Of a stretch of 53,592 bases of DNA, positions 23,800-32,477 are shown piece by piece. The translations under genes were made by a program, and so were the position numbers. Source of the DNA: Candidatus Eisenbacteria bacterium (lineage in GTDB: Bacteria > Eisenbacteria > RBG-16-71-46 > SZUA-252); NCBI GenBank assembly GCA_005893275.1, contig VBOW01000067.1:1-53592 (forward strand), read 5' to 3'. The stretch's first letter is position 1. Every line of letters begins with the position of its first letter. The notes below the pieces were generated by a model. That model was not told the origin of the DNA. It did not search any database and saw only the letters and a program-made list of their open reading frames with translations.

Positions 23800-24843
23800 C
23801 TACAGCCCATATTCTCTCATCTTCCTCCACAAAGTCGAGCGGGAAATTCCCAGGATCTTCGCCGCCCTGGTTGTATTCCCGGCGGTGTGGAGGAGGACGC
23901 GGCGTATATGCTCGGCCTCGAGCTGGGCGAGCGACATGTTCTCCGAGTACGGGAAGGCGTTCCCTCGTTCGAGGAGCGGCACACGCGGCTCGCGGAGGAC
24001 GGGGGGCAGGTCGAGGTGGGTGATCTCGCCACGCTCGGCCAGGGTGACCGCCCGCTCGACCGCGTTCTCGAGCTCGCGGACGTTTCCCGGGTAGTCGTAG
24101 CGCATGAGATAGAATTGGGCGCGCTCGCTGAATCCCTTCACCTGCTTCCCGAGCGCGCGCGAGTACTTTTCCCGGAAGTAGTTCGCGAGGAGCGGGATAT
24201 CCTCGCGCCGCTCGCGGAGCGGGGGCAGCTCGATGTGGAACACGTTGAGGCGGTAGTAGAGATCCTCGCGAAAGGTCCCATCCGCGAGAGCGCGCTTCAC
24301 GTCGCGGTTCGTGGCCGCGATGACGCGAATATCAACCCGCCTGGATTCCTTGGCGCCCACGGGGCGGATTTCCCCGCTTTGAAGCGCACGGAGGAGCTTC
24401 ACCTGGACCGAGAGCGGCATCTCCGCGACCTCGTCGAAGAAGATCGTTCCGCCGTCGGCGTGCTGCATGAGCCCCACGCGGTCCGCGTTCGCTCCCGTGA
24501 AGGCGCCGCGAACGTGCCCGAACAGCTCGCTCTCGAAGAGCTGCTCGGGAATCGCGGAGGAATTCACGGCCACGAAGGTTCGGTGGGCGCGGCGGCTCTG
24601 GAGGTGGATCGCGGTCGCGATCATCTCCTTTCCCGTTCCGCTTTCTCCGGTGATGAGGACGGGGCTTTCCGTGGGCGCGACCTTCGCGACGAGCCTGAAA
24701 ATCCGCTGGAGGGCGGGACTCTGCCCGATCATGTTCTGGGTGATGGCCCCGCCGCGCGGCCCTTCCGAAACGTGGGGCGCCTCCCAGAGTCCCTTCATCG
24801 CCGGATCGCCGGCGGCGAGCTCGCTGGTCGCACGCGGGCTCAC
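23800..24843 (-). CDS. Sigma-54 transcription activator lacking an N-terminal sensor domain
   Basis: 347 aa. Only about 35 residues precede the AAA+ domain. Walker A is GESGTGKE (residue 66 on), the sigma-54 contact loop GAFTGA is at 113, Walker B is GGTIFFDEVAEMP, and the arginine finger region is FREDLYYRLNVF. The C-terminal Fis-type HTH (about 310-345) has TRAAKILGISRSTLWRKM. There is no receiver, GAF or PAS domain, as in PspF, so activity is probably set by a partner protein or by expression level. GTG 24843 is the first start; an internal ATG (MKGLWEAP) is possible. It lies directly upstream of hsp20-dnaK on the same strand, and the intergenic sites indicate that this is its target. Confidence 0.92.
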   Translation of the reverse strand: MSPRATSELAAGDPAMKGLWEAPHVSEGPRGGAITQNMIGQSPALQRIFRLVAKVAPTESPVLITGESGTGKEMIATAIHLQSRRAHRTFVAVNSSAIPEQLFESELFGHVRGAFTGANADRVGLMQHADGGTIFFDEVAEMPLSVQVKLLRALQSGEIRPVGAKESRRVDIRVIAATNRDVKRALADGTFREDLYYRLNVFHIELPPLRERREDIPLLANYFREKYSRALGKQVKGFSERAQFYLMRYDYPGNVRELENAVERAVTLAERGEITHLDLPPVLREPRVPLLERGNAFPYSENMSLAQLEAEHIRRVLLHTAGNTTRAAKILGISRSTLWRKMREYGL

Positions 24844-24863
24844 GCGGCCTCCGCGGCGGTCGA

Positions 24864-26225
24864 GTGTCGGTGAATCGTCACCGCTGGGTTCTCCTCTCCT
24901 TGGGCGCGCTGATTGTGACCTCGTCCGCCTCGATCGCGATGCTGGGCGATCTGGGCGAGCGGACCCGGACGATGCTGCTTCTCTGGGGGGCGGCCCACGC
25001 CGCGTATCTGGCCGCCGCGCGGTGGGTGTTGCGGACCGCGCCCGCCGGCGCCGAACCGGGTGCGGCTTCCCGCGCGCCGCGCGCCTCGGGGCTTCCGATC
25101 GTGCTGGCCGTCGGGCTCTTGGCGCGCGCCTCCATCATCCCGGCCCCGCCCACGCTATCGGAAGACGTCTACCGCTATCTCTGGGACGGCCGGCTCGTGG
25201 CCCACGGGGTGAATCCCTTTCCGCACGCGCCTTCCGATCCCGCGCTCGAGCGCTACCACTCGGAGCTCATCCACCACCTGAACCACGCCGGCGTTCCCAC
25301 GATCTACCCCCCCGCGGCGCAGATCCTCTTCGGGGCGGTCGCGCTCGTTTCGGCGACGCCGCTCGCCTGGAAGCTCGCGCTCCTCCTGCTCGAATCCATC
25401 CTCCTCTACGCTCTGCTCGACCTCCTGAGACGGCGAGGGCTCCCGAGCGAGCGACTACTACTCTACTACTGGAATCCCCTCGTGCTGGTCGAAAGCTTTG
25501 GGAGCGGGCACGTCGATCTGGCCGCGGCGGCCTTCCTCGTGACGATGGTCTCGCTCTATGAGAGAAAGCGCGCGGCATGGGCGGGGCTCTCCTTCGCCCT
25601 GGCGGTGCTCACGAAGTATGTGCCGGGGCTGATCCTTCCATGGCTGATCCGACGCCGCGCATGGCTCCTCCTCGGCGTGGCAGCCGTGGCCGCGGCGCTC
25701 CTCGCGGCTCCCTTTCTCGGGGCGGGCCCGGCGCTCGCCACCGGGCTCAGGACCTACGCGCGGCACTGGGAGTTCAACGGAGCGCTCTTCCACCTGCTCC
25801 GGGAAACGATCGATTCCGAGATCCGGATCCGGCGCATCCTCGCGGGGGCGGGCATCGCCGCCACGCTCGCGATCGCGTGGCGCGCGCGATCCGCGAGCGG
25901 CGCTGCGTTCGCCTCGATGGTTGCGTTCCTCTTGCTGAGCCCGACGGTATTCCCGTGGTACGCCGTCCCGGTCGTGGCGTTTCTTCCGCTCCACGCGGAC
26001 TGGGGGATGCTCGCCTTCTCGGGGCTGCTCGCGCTCTCCTACGTGCCGCTTCCGCTGTACCGCGGCACGGGTGTCTGGACGCTTCCGGGATGGGTCCTGT
26101 GGGTGGAGTACGGAGGTCTGGTCGGGGCCTGGGCCCTTGCCGCCGCGTGGAGGCTCGTGCGGGCCGGCCGCAAGAGGGATCAGGACCGCGCGCGCGCGTG
26201 GACGAGCGAGAGCACTCCCACGTAG
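24864..26225 (+). CDS. GT-C type polytopic glycosyltransferase (GT87 / MptB-like)
   Basis: 453 aa, about 11-12 TM helices. The first extracytoplasmic loop carries SEDVYRYLWDGRLVAHGVNPF, whose acidic pair is the catalytic signature of GT-C enzymes using polyprenyl-phosphate sugars. YPPAAQILF and a later SPTVFPWYAVPVVAF also fit GT87/mannosyltransferase families. It probably adds a sugar to a lipid-linked or envelope glycan on the periplasmic side. GTG 24864 is divergent from the sigma-54 activator with only 20 nt between starts. Its 3' end overlaps the convergent GT2 gene by 46 nt. Confidence 0.8.
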   Translation: MSVNRHRWVLLSLGALIVTSSASIAMLGDLGERTRTMLLLWGAAHAAYLAAARWVLRTAPAGAEPGAASRAPRASGLPIVLAVGLLARASIIPAPPTLSEDVYRYLWDGRLVAHGVNPFPHAPSDPALERYHSELIHHLNHAGVPTIYPPAAQILFGAVALVSATPLAWKLALLLLESILLYALLDLLRRRGLPSERLLLYYWNPLVLVESFGSGHVDLAAAAFLVTMVSLYERKRAAWAGLSFALAVLTKYVPGLILPWLIRRRAWLLLGVAAVAAALLAAPFLGAGPALATGLRTYARHWEFNGALFHLLRETIDSEIRIRRILAGAGIAATLAIAWRARSASGAAFASMVAFLLLSPTVFPWYAVPVVAFLPLHADWGMLAFSGLLALSYVPLPLYRGTGVWTLPGWVLWVEYGGLVGAWALAAAWRLVRAGRKRDQDRARAWTSESTPT

Positions 26226-27661
26226 AGGAATCCAAAGAGGTAGAGAAGGAAAAACGGCAGCGGCGCGTACACTTTCGCGTGGGCGAGGCTCAACATCGTC
26301 CACACGAAATAGAGCCCCAGCGCAATCTCGAGAAGCGCCCAGCCGTCGAGCGGCGAGCGGTAGCGTTTTCCGCGCCAGGGATCCCCCCGGCGTTCGATCC
26401 GAAACTTGGGCGTGCGGTGAAACGGGCTCTTGTGGCCCACCAAGGCTTCGAGGACGGCCCGCGTGTTCGTGACCGAAAGCCCCATCCCGAGCGACATGAC
26501 GAAAGGCAGGTATCGAAGCTGCCGCTTCCAGTCCGGTCTCGATTCCCGCTGCGCATACCCGAAATAGAAAATCACGGAGCTGGTCGCGATCAAGAATAGG
26601 ATCGAGTCCGCGATCGTGTACGGCGTGCTCCCGGTCCGATAGCGCGCCAGCACGACGGGATAGACGATCAGCGACAAGAGGAGCAGGAAGACGTACGCCA
26701 CGTTGTACGTCAGGTGAAAGGAAGCTTCCACCTTGACCCCGAGCGTCACGCGCGAGCGCCAGACGATCGGAAGGAGCTTTCGCGCGACCTGGATGGATCC
26801 CTTCACCCATCGGTGCTGCTGGGCCTTGAACGCGTTCATCTCGACCGGCAGCTCCGAGGGGCAGAGCACGTGTGGCGCAAAGACGAACCGCCAGCCCCGA
26901 AGCTGGGCCCGGTAACTCAGGTCGAGGTCCTCGGTGAGCGTGTCCGACTGCCAGCCGCCCGCGTCCACGACACACGCCTTCCGCAAGACGCCCGCGGTCC
27001 CGTTGAAGTTGAAGAAGCGTCGCCCGCTCATTCGCGCCGCGTGCTCGATCACGAAGTGCCCGTCCAGCGAGATCGCCTGGGCCTGGGCGAGAATCGAATA
27101 GTCCTGATTCAGGTGCTGCCACCGGGACTGCACCATCCCCACGGCGGGATCGCTGAAATAGGGAACCATCTCGCGAAGGATCGAACGGGGAGGAACGAAG
27201 TCCGCGTCGAAGATCGCGAGGAACTCGCCCTTGGCGCGCTCGAGGCCGCGCTGGAGCGCCCCGGCCTTGAACCCTTGGCGATCGTCGCGCGTGAGGTGCA
27301 CCACATCGGTCCCGAGCGCGCGCAGCTCCGCCACCTTGTGCGCCGCGATCTCGCGGCTCAGGTCGGTCGAATCATCCAGCACCTGGATCTCGAGGCGATC
27401 GCGCGGGTAATCGATCGCGCCCGCGGCCTCGATCAGCCTGTGCACGACGTATCGCTCGTTGTAGACCGGAAGCTGGACCGTGACGGAGGGCCATGATTCC
27501 GGATCCGCGGGAGGCCTTGCCGCCCGGTCCCGGCGCCGGAAAAGGCGGATCAGGTGGATCCGATGAAGGCCGTAGACCGCGAAAATCACCCACACGACAA
27601 GATAAACCGCGAGGAGACAATCGCCGAGCACAGGGGGGATGGGCGTCGTGAAGGACCACAT
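26180..27661 (-). CDS. Membrane GT2 processive glycosyltransferase (cellulose-synthase-like)
   Basis: 493 aa. N-terminal TM helices (about 10-32), then a GT-A domain with PSVTVQLPVYNERYVVHRLI, DDSTD, FDADF (DxD), TEDLDLSYRAQLRGW (TED acceptor motif) and QQHRWVKG (QxxRW). C-terminal TM helices follow (about 315-345, 365-385, 395-420, 450-490). The full D, DxD, TED, QxxRW set marks a processive or CSLA-type synthase. The substrate is probably a hexose nucleotide, not assignable by eye. ATG 27661 is preferred to an upstream GTG at 27700 because the latter overlaps the barrel gene and AGAGGG precedes 27661. It is the third gene after the lipoprotein and barrel. Confidence 0.88.
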   Translation of the reverse strand: MWSFTTPIPPVLGDCLLAVYLVVWVIFAVYGLHRIHLIRLFRRRDRAARPPADPESWPSVTVQLPVYNERYVVHRLIEAAGAIDYPRDRLEIQVLDDSTDLSREIAAHKVAELRALGTDVVHLTRDDRQGFKAGALQRGLERAKGEFLAIFDADFVPPRSILREMVPYFSDPAVGMVQSRWQHLNQDYSILAQAQAISLDGHFVIEHAARMSGRRFFNFNGTAGVLRKACVVDAGGWQSDTLTEDLDLSYRAQLRGWRFVFAPHVLCPSELPVEMNAFKAQQHRWVKGSIQVARKLLPIVWRSRVTLGVKVEASFHLTYNVAYVFLLLLSLIVYPVVLARYRTGSTPYTIADSILFLIATSSVIFYFGYAQRESRPDWKRQLRYLPFVMSLGMGLSVTNTRAVLEALVGHKSPFHRTPKFRIERRGDPWRGKRYRSPLDGWALLEIALGLYFVWTMLSLAHAKVYAPLPFFLLYLFGFLYVGVLSLVHARARS

Positions 27662-27675
27662 GGGCGTTGAACCCT

Positions 27676-28902
27676 CTATTTGTGGAAGCTCCCCTTCCAC
27701 GTCTCGTCGCTCACGAGGAAGGAGATTCCGAGCCTCACGAAACGCTCGCTCACGCCGAGCTCGCTTCGATCTCCGCGGGATCCCAGCTCGAGCGACACGT
27801 CCAGACCCCCTCCATTGTCCTTCGTCACCAGCCCCGCTCCCAGCGTAAGCGCGCGCTCATCGATCGCGGCGGTGCCGCCGTTCACGTCCTGGGCGCCGGC
27901 CCGCGGAAGGAGATCGGGCCACCGGAGAAGGTAGCCTCCGACCCGAAGGGGGAGCCGCGCCCATAAGGACCGCTCCTCCTCCGTGGCTCGTTTGCGCTCG
28001 AGCCCCACCGAAAACCGCTCCTGCGCACGAAAATCGACCAGGTCGCTCTGGAGGGAAGACCGGCTCCAGCCCGCGCGGCGGTACTGTGCGACGGCGCGGA
28101 GGCGCGGCCGGAGCGGAGCCGAGGCGCCGAGGACGAGGCCCGGCGGAATCTCAAGCTGCCCGCCCGAAAAGCGCTCCGACGCGCCGATCGTCGCCCGGGT
28201 CACATCGAGCGGAAGGTGTTGCGACGTTTCGAAGGCGGCCCCCACCGCCCAATCCTTCTTGACGAGCTGGGCGCCGAAGCGCCAACGCCCCTTCTTCGGA
28301 TATCTCACGTCGAGGCTGTCGCGGGCGGTCGCGAGACCCGAGTCGGAGAAGGTGCGGACCCACGATTCACGATAGCTGCCCGCGATCACCTCCCAATCGA
28401 CCCCGAGGCGAAGCGCCGGGACGATCCGCCGCGCCAGGCTCACCCGCAGAAAGTTGATGCCGCCGCTCCCGTCGACCGTGACGGTCGAGCGCGCTCCGGC
28501 GGTGTCCTCGCGCGCGACCGAGAACTCGGCGTCGGTTCCCGCCACGTAGCTCGCCCCGAGCACCAAGCCCCCGGGAAGCGCGATCGCGGCGCGCGCGGAG
28601 GGGAACGTGGTTTCGCGCACCGTCTCCACCGGCACCGACGCGGCGTTCACACGGCGAAACGCGGGAAGCACGGTCACCTCGAGGAGGATGCGCTCGACCT
28701 CGGAAAGCGAGGCCGGGTTGACCAGGGAGATCTCGCGGGGACCGTGCTCGGCCACGCCCGCCCCGCCAAGGGCGCGGAGGCGCGCCGGCTCTTCGAGCTG
28801 GGGCTCGCCCAGACCGCCGATCGAGAGGATCGAGTTCGCGTGGGCAGGGCCCGCCGCGGCGAGCGTGAGGGCGAGAACGAAGAGGGCCGCGCGCGCCGGC
28901 AT
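27676..28902 (-). CDS. Outer-membrane beta-barrel protein (FadL/PorV-like)
   Basis: 408 aa with a signal peptide (RAALFVLALTLAAAGPAHA). Near the mature N-terminus come RALGGAGVAEHGPREISLVNPASL, the 'gap-NPA' pattern typical of FadL-like and UPF0164/PorV-type barrels. Many amphipathic strands follow (LGASYVAGTD, LGVDWEVIAGSYRESW, FRFGAQLV-like repeats) and the end is VRLGISFLVSDETWKGSFHK. ATG 28902 overlaps the lipoprotein stop (ATGA). The stop lies 14 nt before the GT2 synthase, so one transcript is likely. It could form an outer-membrane exit for the polymer, or be an unrelated porin. Confidence 0.75.
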   Translation of the reverse strand: MPARAALFVLALTLAAAGPAHANSILSIGGLGEPQLEEPARLRALGGAGVAEHGPREISLVNPASLSEVERILLEVTVLPAFRRVNAASVPVETVRETTFPSARAAIALPGGLVLGASYVAGTDAEFSVAREDTAGARSTVTVDGSGGINFLRVSLARRIVPALRLGVDWEVIAGSYRESWVRTFSDSGLATARDSLDVRYPKKGRWRFGAQLVKKDWAVGAAFETSQHLPLDVTRATIGASERFSGGQLEIPPGLVLGASAPLRPRLRAVAQYRRAGWSRSSLQSDLVDFRAQERFSVGLERKRATEEERSLWARLPLRVGGYLLRWPDLLPRAGAQDVNGGTAAIDERALTLGAGLVTKDNGGGLDVSLELGSRGDRSELGVSERFVRLGISFLVSDETWKGSFHK

Positions 28903-30089
28903 CAGAAGCGCACCGGCGGAAGGTGGGTATAGGAAACGTGAAGCTCGGGCGGGCGCGATGATTCCCGCGAGCCGACCTGGAACTTCTTGGTCCGGTTCAC
29001 CGGATGGGTCAGGGAAACATAGAGCCCCTCGTTGGAGGAGGAGGTCGCGGCCCATTCCCGAAGAAGCGCTCCCGGAATGCGAAGGATGATCCGCCGACCC
29101 GCGCCGGCGTAGGCGGAGGTCAACGACTGGGAGGAGGAAGTCGCGTCGTCGATCGTGAGGGTCCCTTTCTCGGTAATGCCCTCGCTCCAAACGTTCCGGA
29201 TTCTTCTCACTTGGACGATGTCGGTCACGTCCCCGGAATCGGGAACCTCGATTCCCACGATATTCAGGATCAGCGTGGCCTCGTCGATCGAGACCGCGGC
29301 CGGGATTGAGTCCAGTGGAACGTGGAGCGCGAGCGCCGTCTTGAAGAGCCCGCCGAGCACGAGCGAGGTATCCGCGCCGGTCGGAGGAGGAGAAATCGGG
29401 GCGTGCAGATAGAAGTCCTGGGTCACGCGCGTGTCGACGCTGTCCAGGACCGCGTTCCCCGATACGAGGTGCGTGTAGCGCACGCGGAACACCGCGGCCC
29501 CGGGCACGTAGGCGAGCAAGCCATCGCCCGTCCTCTCCAGGGCGAACCCGGGGGCGCTGGCCGGGTCTTGCGCCCATTGCTTGACGAGATCGAACGAGCC
29601 CGGCGTCAAGGCAAGGGAGAAGGAGCCCGCCGCCGGGCGGTCGTCCTGGGCGGATCCGAGCAGCGTCGGGTGCGCGGGCCCCGGCCACGCGACGGTCGCG
29701 GTGTCCCACGGCGATGCGACCAGGAAAAGGCTCACGACCCCGGCATCGAGAAGAGTCGTGTCCCGCTTCAGCTCGAGCGAGACCATTCCAGGCGAGAACC
29801 CGGCGAGGGTCGTGTCGGGCAGCTTCCAGGACGCCACGGCCAGGAACGTGCGCGCTTCAAAGGTGGTATCCCTGCCGACGATCAGCACGTCGCCGAAGTC
29901 GGCGGTCCCCGGCTCCACGTAGGTATCGCGGTCGGGGTTTCGTAGGAAACGCACGGTCGCGCCCAAGCCCCCCGGCCCGCGTATCAGCCGGGCGCTCCCC
30001 ACGAGCCTTTCCGCCTTGCGCGAGCAGCCGACGACCGGGATCGCGCTCAGGACGGCCAGCAGGACGGCGAAGAACGGGCCATGACGCAC
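28902..30089 (-). CDS. Lipoprotein with DNRLRE/DUF4270-like beta-sandwich repeats
   Basis: 395 aa. GTG 30089 starts a basic, hydrophobic signal ending in the lipobox AIPVVGC. The body has repeated beta motifs such as TFEARTFLAVASWKLPD and SIDEATLILNIVGIEVPDSG, with the C-terminal RPPELHVSYTH. This resembles DNRLRE-type surface lipoproteins of FCB bacteria (recalled resemblance, not checked). The frame is open far upstream, over the divergent kinase gene, but that part is antisense shadow. It is the first gene of the lipoprotein-barrel-GT2 unit. Cell-surface or periplasmic anchoring is inferred. Confidence 0.7.
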   Translation of the reverse strand: MRHGPFFAVLLAVLSAIPVVGCSRKAERLVGSARLIRGPGGLGATVRFLRNPDRDTYVEPGTADFGDVLIVGRDTTFEARTFLAVASWKLPDTTLAGFSPGMVSLELKRDTTLLDAGVVSLFLVASPWDTATVAWPGPAHPTLLGSAQDDRPAAGSFSLALTPGSFDLVKQWAQDPASAPGFALERTGDGLLAYVPGAAVFRVRYTHLVSGNAVLDSVDTRVTQDFYLHAPISPPPTGADTSLVLGGLFKTALALHVPLDSIPAAVSIDEATLILNIVGIEVPDSGDVTDIVQVRRIRNVWSEGITEKGTLTIDDATSSSQSLTSAYAGAGRRIILRIPGALLREWAATSSSNEGLYVSLTHPVNRTKKFQVGSRESSRPPELHVSYTHLPPVRF

Positions 30090-30200
30090 GGGGCGGAATG
30101 ATAATCCCTTGTGGTGACGAGCGCTAGAGAAGACGTACCGAGCCTTAAACCCACCCTTTTCGCTGCAGTTCCTTGTGGTTCCGTCCGATAGGTCCGAGGA

Positions 30201-32477
30201 ATGGGGGCTTTTCCGCCAAACCATATGAAGACCGGGAAATCGAGATCGAAGGCGCCCTCGGGCGGCCTCGCGCAGGCCCCGTCGGGGCAGCCGAGCCCGC
30301 TGGACATCCGCCGGGGATACATGGTCATGACGGCGCTCGCCGCCGGCTTGGCCGGGCTCGCGGTCTATGGCGTCGCGGCGCACGTTACGGAGCAGCTTCG
30401 TCAGGAGGGGCGAATTAGGGTCGCGGCCCTGGCCGCGACGATCGCGGCGGGCATTCCCGCCGAAGAGGTCCGCGCGCTCAGAGCGCGCCAGTCCGAGGCG
30501 GGCGCGGAATACGAGGCCCTGCGTTCTCGTCTCGTCACGGCCCGTCAGGCCAATCCGGACGTGCGCCGCGCCTACGCCCTCATTCCAGGCAAATCGGCGG
30601 GCCCCTGGCGCTACGCGCTCGAGGCGGGCACCGATCCTACGCGAAAGGTCCACGCCGGCGACCTCTACGAAGGGGGCGGGCGACGGGAAATCGCGGCCGC
30701 GCTCGACGGTCCGACGGCGAGCCGGGCGCTCTCGCGCGATCCGCGCGGAAGCTGGCTCAGCGGGTACGCTCCGATCCGGGACCTCAAGGGGAGGGCGATC
30801 GCGATCGTCGGCGTGGACGTGGGCTCCGGGCTGGCGCTTGTGTCCGAGCGGCGATTCCGCGTGGAGACCGCGCTCGCCTATGCGCTCGCGTTCTGCGGGA
30901 TCGCCTTCACGGGGTTTCACCGCTACCAGAAGCGGCGGCTCGAGCTGGAGCGGAACCGCAACATCCATGTCCGGCTGAGCATCCACCGGCTGGCCGAAGC
31001 GATGACCCGCGCGGGCGTGGAATCGGACCTGGCACGACACGCGCTCGACGCGATGGCCGAGGGCACAGGGTTTGCCCATTGGGCGCTCTTCAAGCGCGAC
31101 CGGGACAAGGGGACGCTCGCCCTCTTCGCTACCCGAGGGCTGAACGAGCAGGCGCGTCTCGAGCTCACTCCGGACCCGATCGGCCCCGACTCCTCGTCCC
31201 TCGCGAGCCGCGCCGCGTTCCGCCGCGAGGCCGTGACGGGGAGGAGCGGCGACGGCTCCACGCGACACGCGTTCGCGGGGGAGATCGCCGACTTGGGCCA
31301 GGACCCCAACGTGTGCGCCGTGCCTGTGGTCGAGCACGACGAAACGACGGCCGTGCTCCAGTGCTTCGCTCCGGCTTCGCGCCGATTCGGCGCGGAGGAC
31401 GTGACCCTCATCCGCTGGATGGCCGCCCAGCTCGGGCACGGTCTCAAGAGAATCCAGCTCGAATCGCGCGATCAGCTCCTCGCCTCCTACATGCGGAGCA
31501 CCGACGAGATGCTGGTGGGATTCGATCTCGACGGGGAGGTCACCTACGCCAACCCGGCCGCCCTGCGCTCGCTCTCCGATTCCCGAGGGAGCCTTCACGG
31601 ACGCGGGATCAACGGGCTGTTCCTGGTCTCGGAGAGACCGGGCGCGGCTCCCCTTCTCGCCGTCCTGCGCGGAGCGGGTGGCTTCTCGGGGGAGCTCATT
31701 TGCTGCACGGAGCCCGGGACCAAGTTCCCGGCGGAAGCCACCGTCACGAAAGCCGTCGATCGCGAGGGGAACGAAAGCGCCTGGGTCCTCGTCGGGCGGG
31801 ATATCAGCGAGCGGCGCGAGCGGGAGCACGAGATTCAGACCCGGACCGAGCAGCTCGAGCTGATCAACGAGCAGCTCCAGCACGCGAACGACGGTCTGGC
31901 CGAAGCCAACCGGACGAAGAACGAGTTCCTCGCGAACACAAGCCACGAGCTCCGGACGCCCCTGAACGCCGTGATCGGATTCGCGACGTTGATCGAGCAG
32001 AACGTGGCCCAATCGGAGGAGGAGCGTTTCTCTTTCGCCCGCTCGATCCGGGAGAGCGCCGAGCACCTGCTCGTCGTCATCAATGACATCCTGGACCTGG
32101 CCAAGGTGGAAGCGGGACGGCTGGAACTCGCTCTGGAGGCTGGAGATGCGACCCCGACCATCCTGGCGGCGGTCGAGACACAGCGGGCCGTGGCTCTCCG
32201 GAAAGGGATCAGGCTCGAGGTCGAGACTCCGGCCGAACCCCTGCAGATGCAACTCGATCCGGCCCGGCTCCGTCAGGTGCTCCTAAACCTGCTTGGGAAC
32301 GCGGTCAAGTTTACCGATAAAGGTGAAGTGAGGATCAAGGCGCGGCGAAACGCGAGCCCCGCCGAAATCCATATCGTGGTCGAGGACACGGGGATCGGGA
32401 TCGCGAAACGCGACCAGTCCCGTCTCTTCGTGAAGTTCTCCCAGGTGGACGGTTCCTACAAGCGCCGCCACCAGTGA
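30201..32477 (+). CDS. Large sensor histidine kinase, interrupted by an in-frame TGA in the ATPase G2 box
   Basis: 758 aa before the stop. TM1 is at about 40-62, a periplasmic CACHE-like sensor at about 63-215 (SGYAPIRDLKGRAIAIVGVD), and TM2 at about 222-242. A GAF-like domain (about 265-420) and a PAS domain (about 430-540, VGFDLDGEVTYANPAA) follow, then a coiled coil and HisKA with His582 (NTSHELRTPLNAVIGFA). The HATPase N box (NLLGNAVKFT), G1 (EDTGIGI) and F region (FVKFSQVDGSYKRRHQ) come last. TGA 32475-32477 then replaces the codon expected for the Gly of GTGLGL. The same frame continues correctly beyond it. As read, the ATP lid is lost and the kinase should be inactive unless the stop is an error or is read through. 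Confidence 0.85.
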   Translation: MGAFPPNHMKTGKSRSKAPSGGLAQAPSGQPSPLDIRRGYMVMTALAAGLAGLAVYGVAAHVTEQLRQEGRIRVAALAATIAAGIPAEEVRALRARQSEAGAEYEALRSRLVTARQANPDVRRAYALIPGKSAGPWRYALEAGTDPTRKVHAGDLYEGGGRREIAAALDGPTASRALSRDPRGSWLSGYAPIRDLKGRAIAIVGVDVGSGLALVSERRFRVETALAYALAFCGIAFTGFHRYQKRRLELERNRNIHVRLSIHRLAEAMTRAGVESDLARHALDAMAEGTGFAHWALFKRDRDKGTLALFATRGLNEQARLELTPDPIGPDSSSLASRAAFRREAVTGRSGDGSTRHAFAGEIADLGQDPNVCAVPVVEHDETTAVLQCFAPASRRFGAEDVTLIRWMAAQLGHGLKRIQLESRDQLLASYMRSTDEMLVGFDLDGEVTYANPAALRSLSDSRGSLHGRGINGLFLVSERPGAAPLLAVLRGAGGFSGELICCTEPGTKFPAEATVTKAVDREGNESAWVLVGRDISERREREHEIQTRTEQLELINEQLQHANDGLAEANRTKNEFLANTSHELRTPLNAVIGFATLIEQNVAQSEEERFSFARSIRESAEHLLVVINDILDLAKVEAGRLELALEAGDATPTILAAVETQRAVALRKGIRLEVETPAEPLQMQLDPARLRQVLLNLLGNAVKFTDKGEVRIKARRNASPAEIHIVVEDTGIGIAKRDQSRLFVKFSQVDGSYKRRHQ

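Noticed and set aside
30090-32252. N-terminal extension of the lipoprotein frame over the kinase gene
   Set aside because: The real lipoprotein starts at GTG 30089 with a lipobox; everything upstream is antisense to a histidine kinase with full motifs.
32475-32477. Genetic code change with TGA read as glycine, as in Gracilibacteria/SR1
   Set aside because: TGA is used as the normal stop in many genes here, often inside ATGA/GTGA overlaps, so a general reassignment is excluded.
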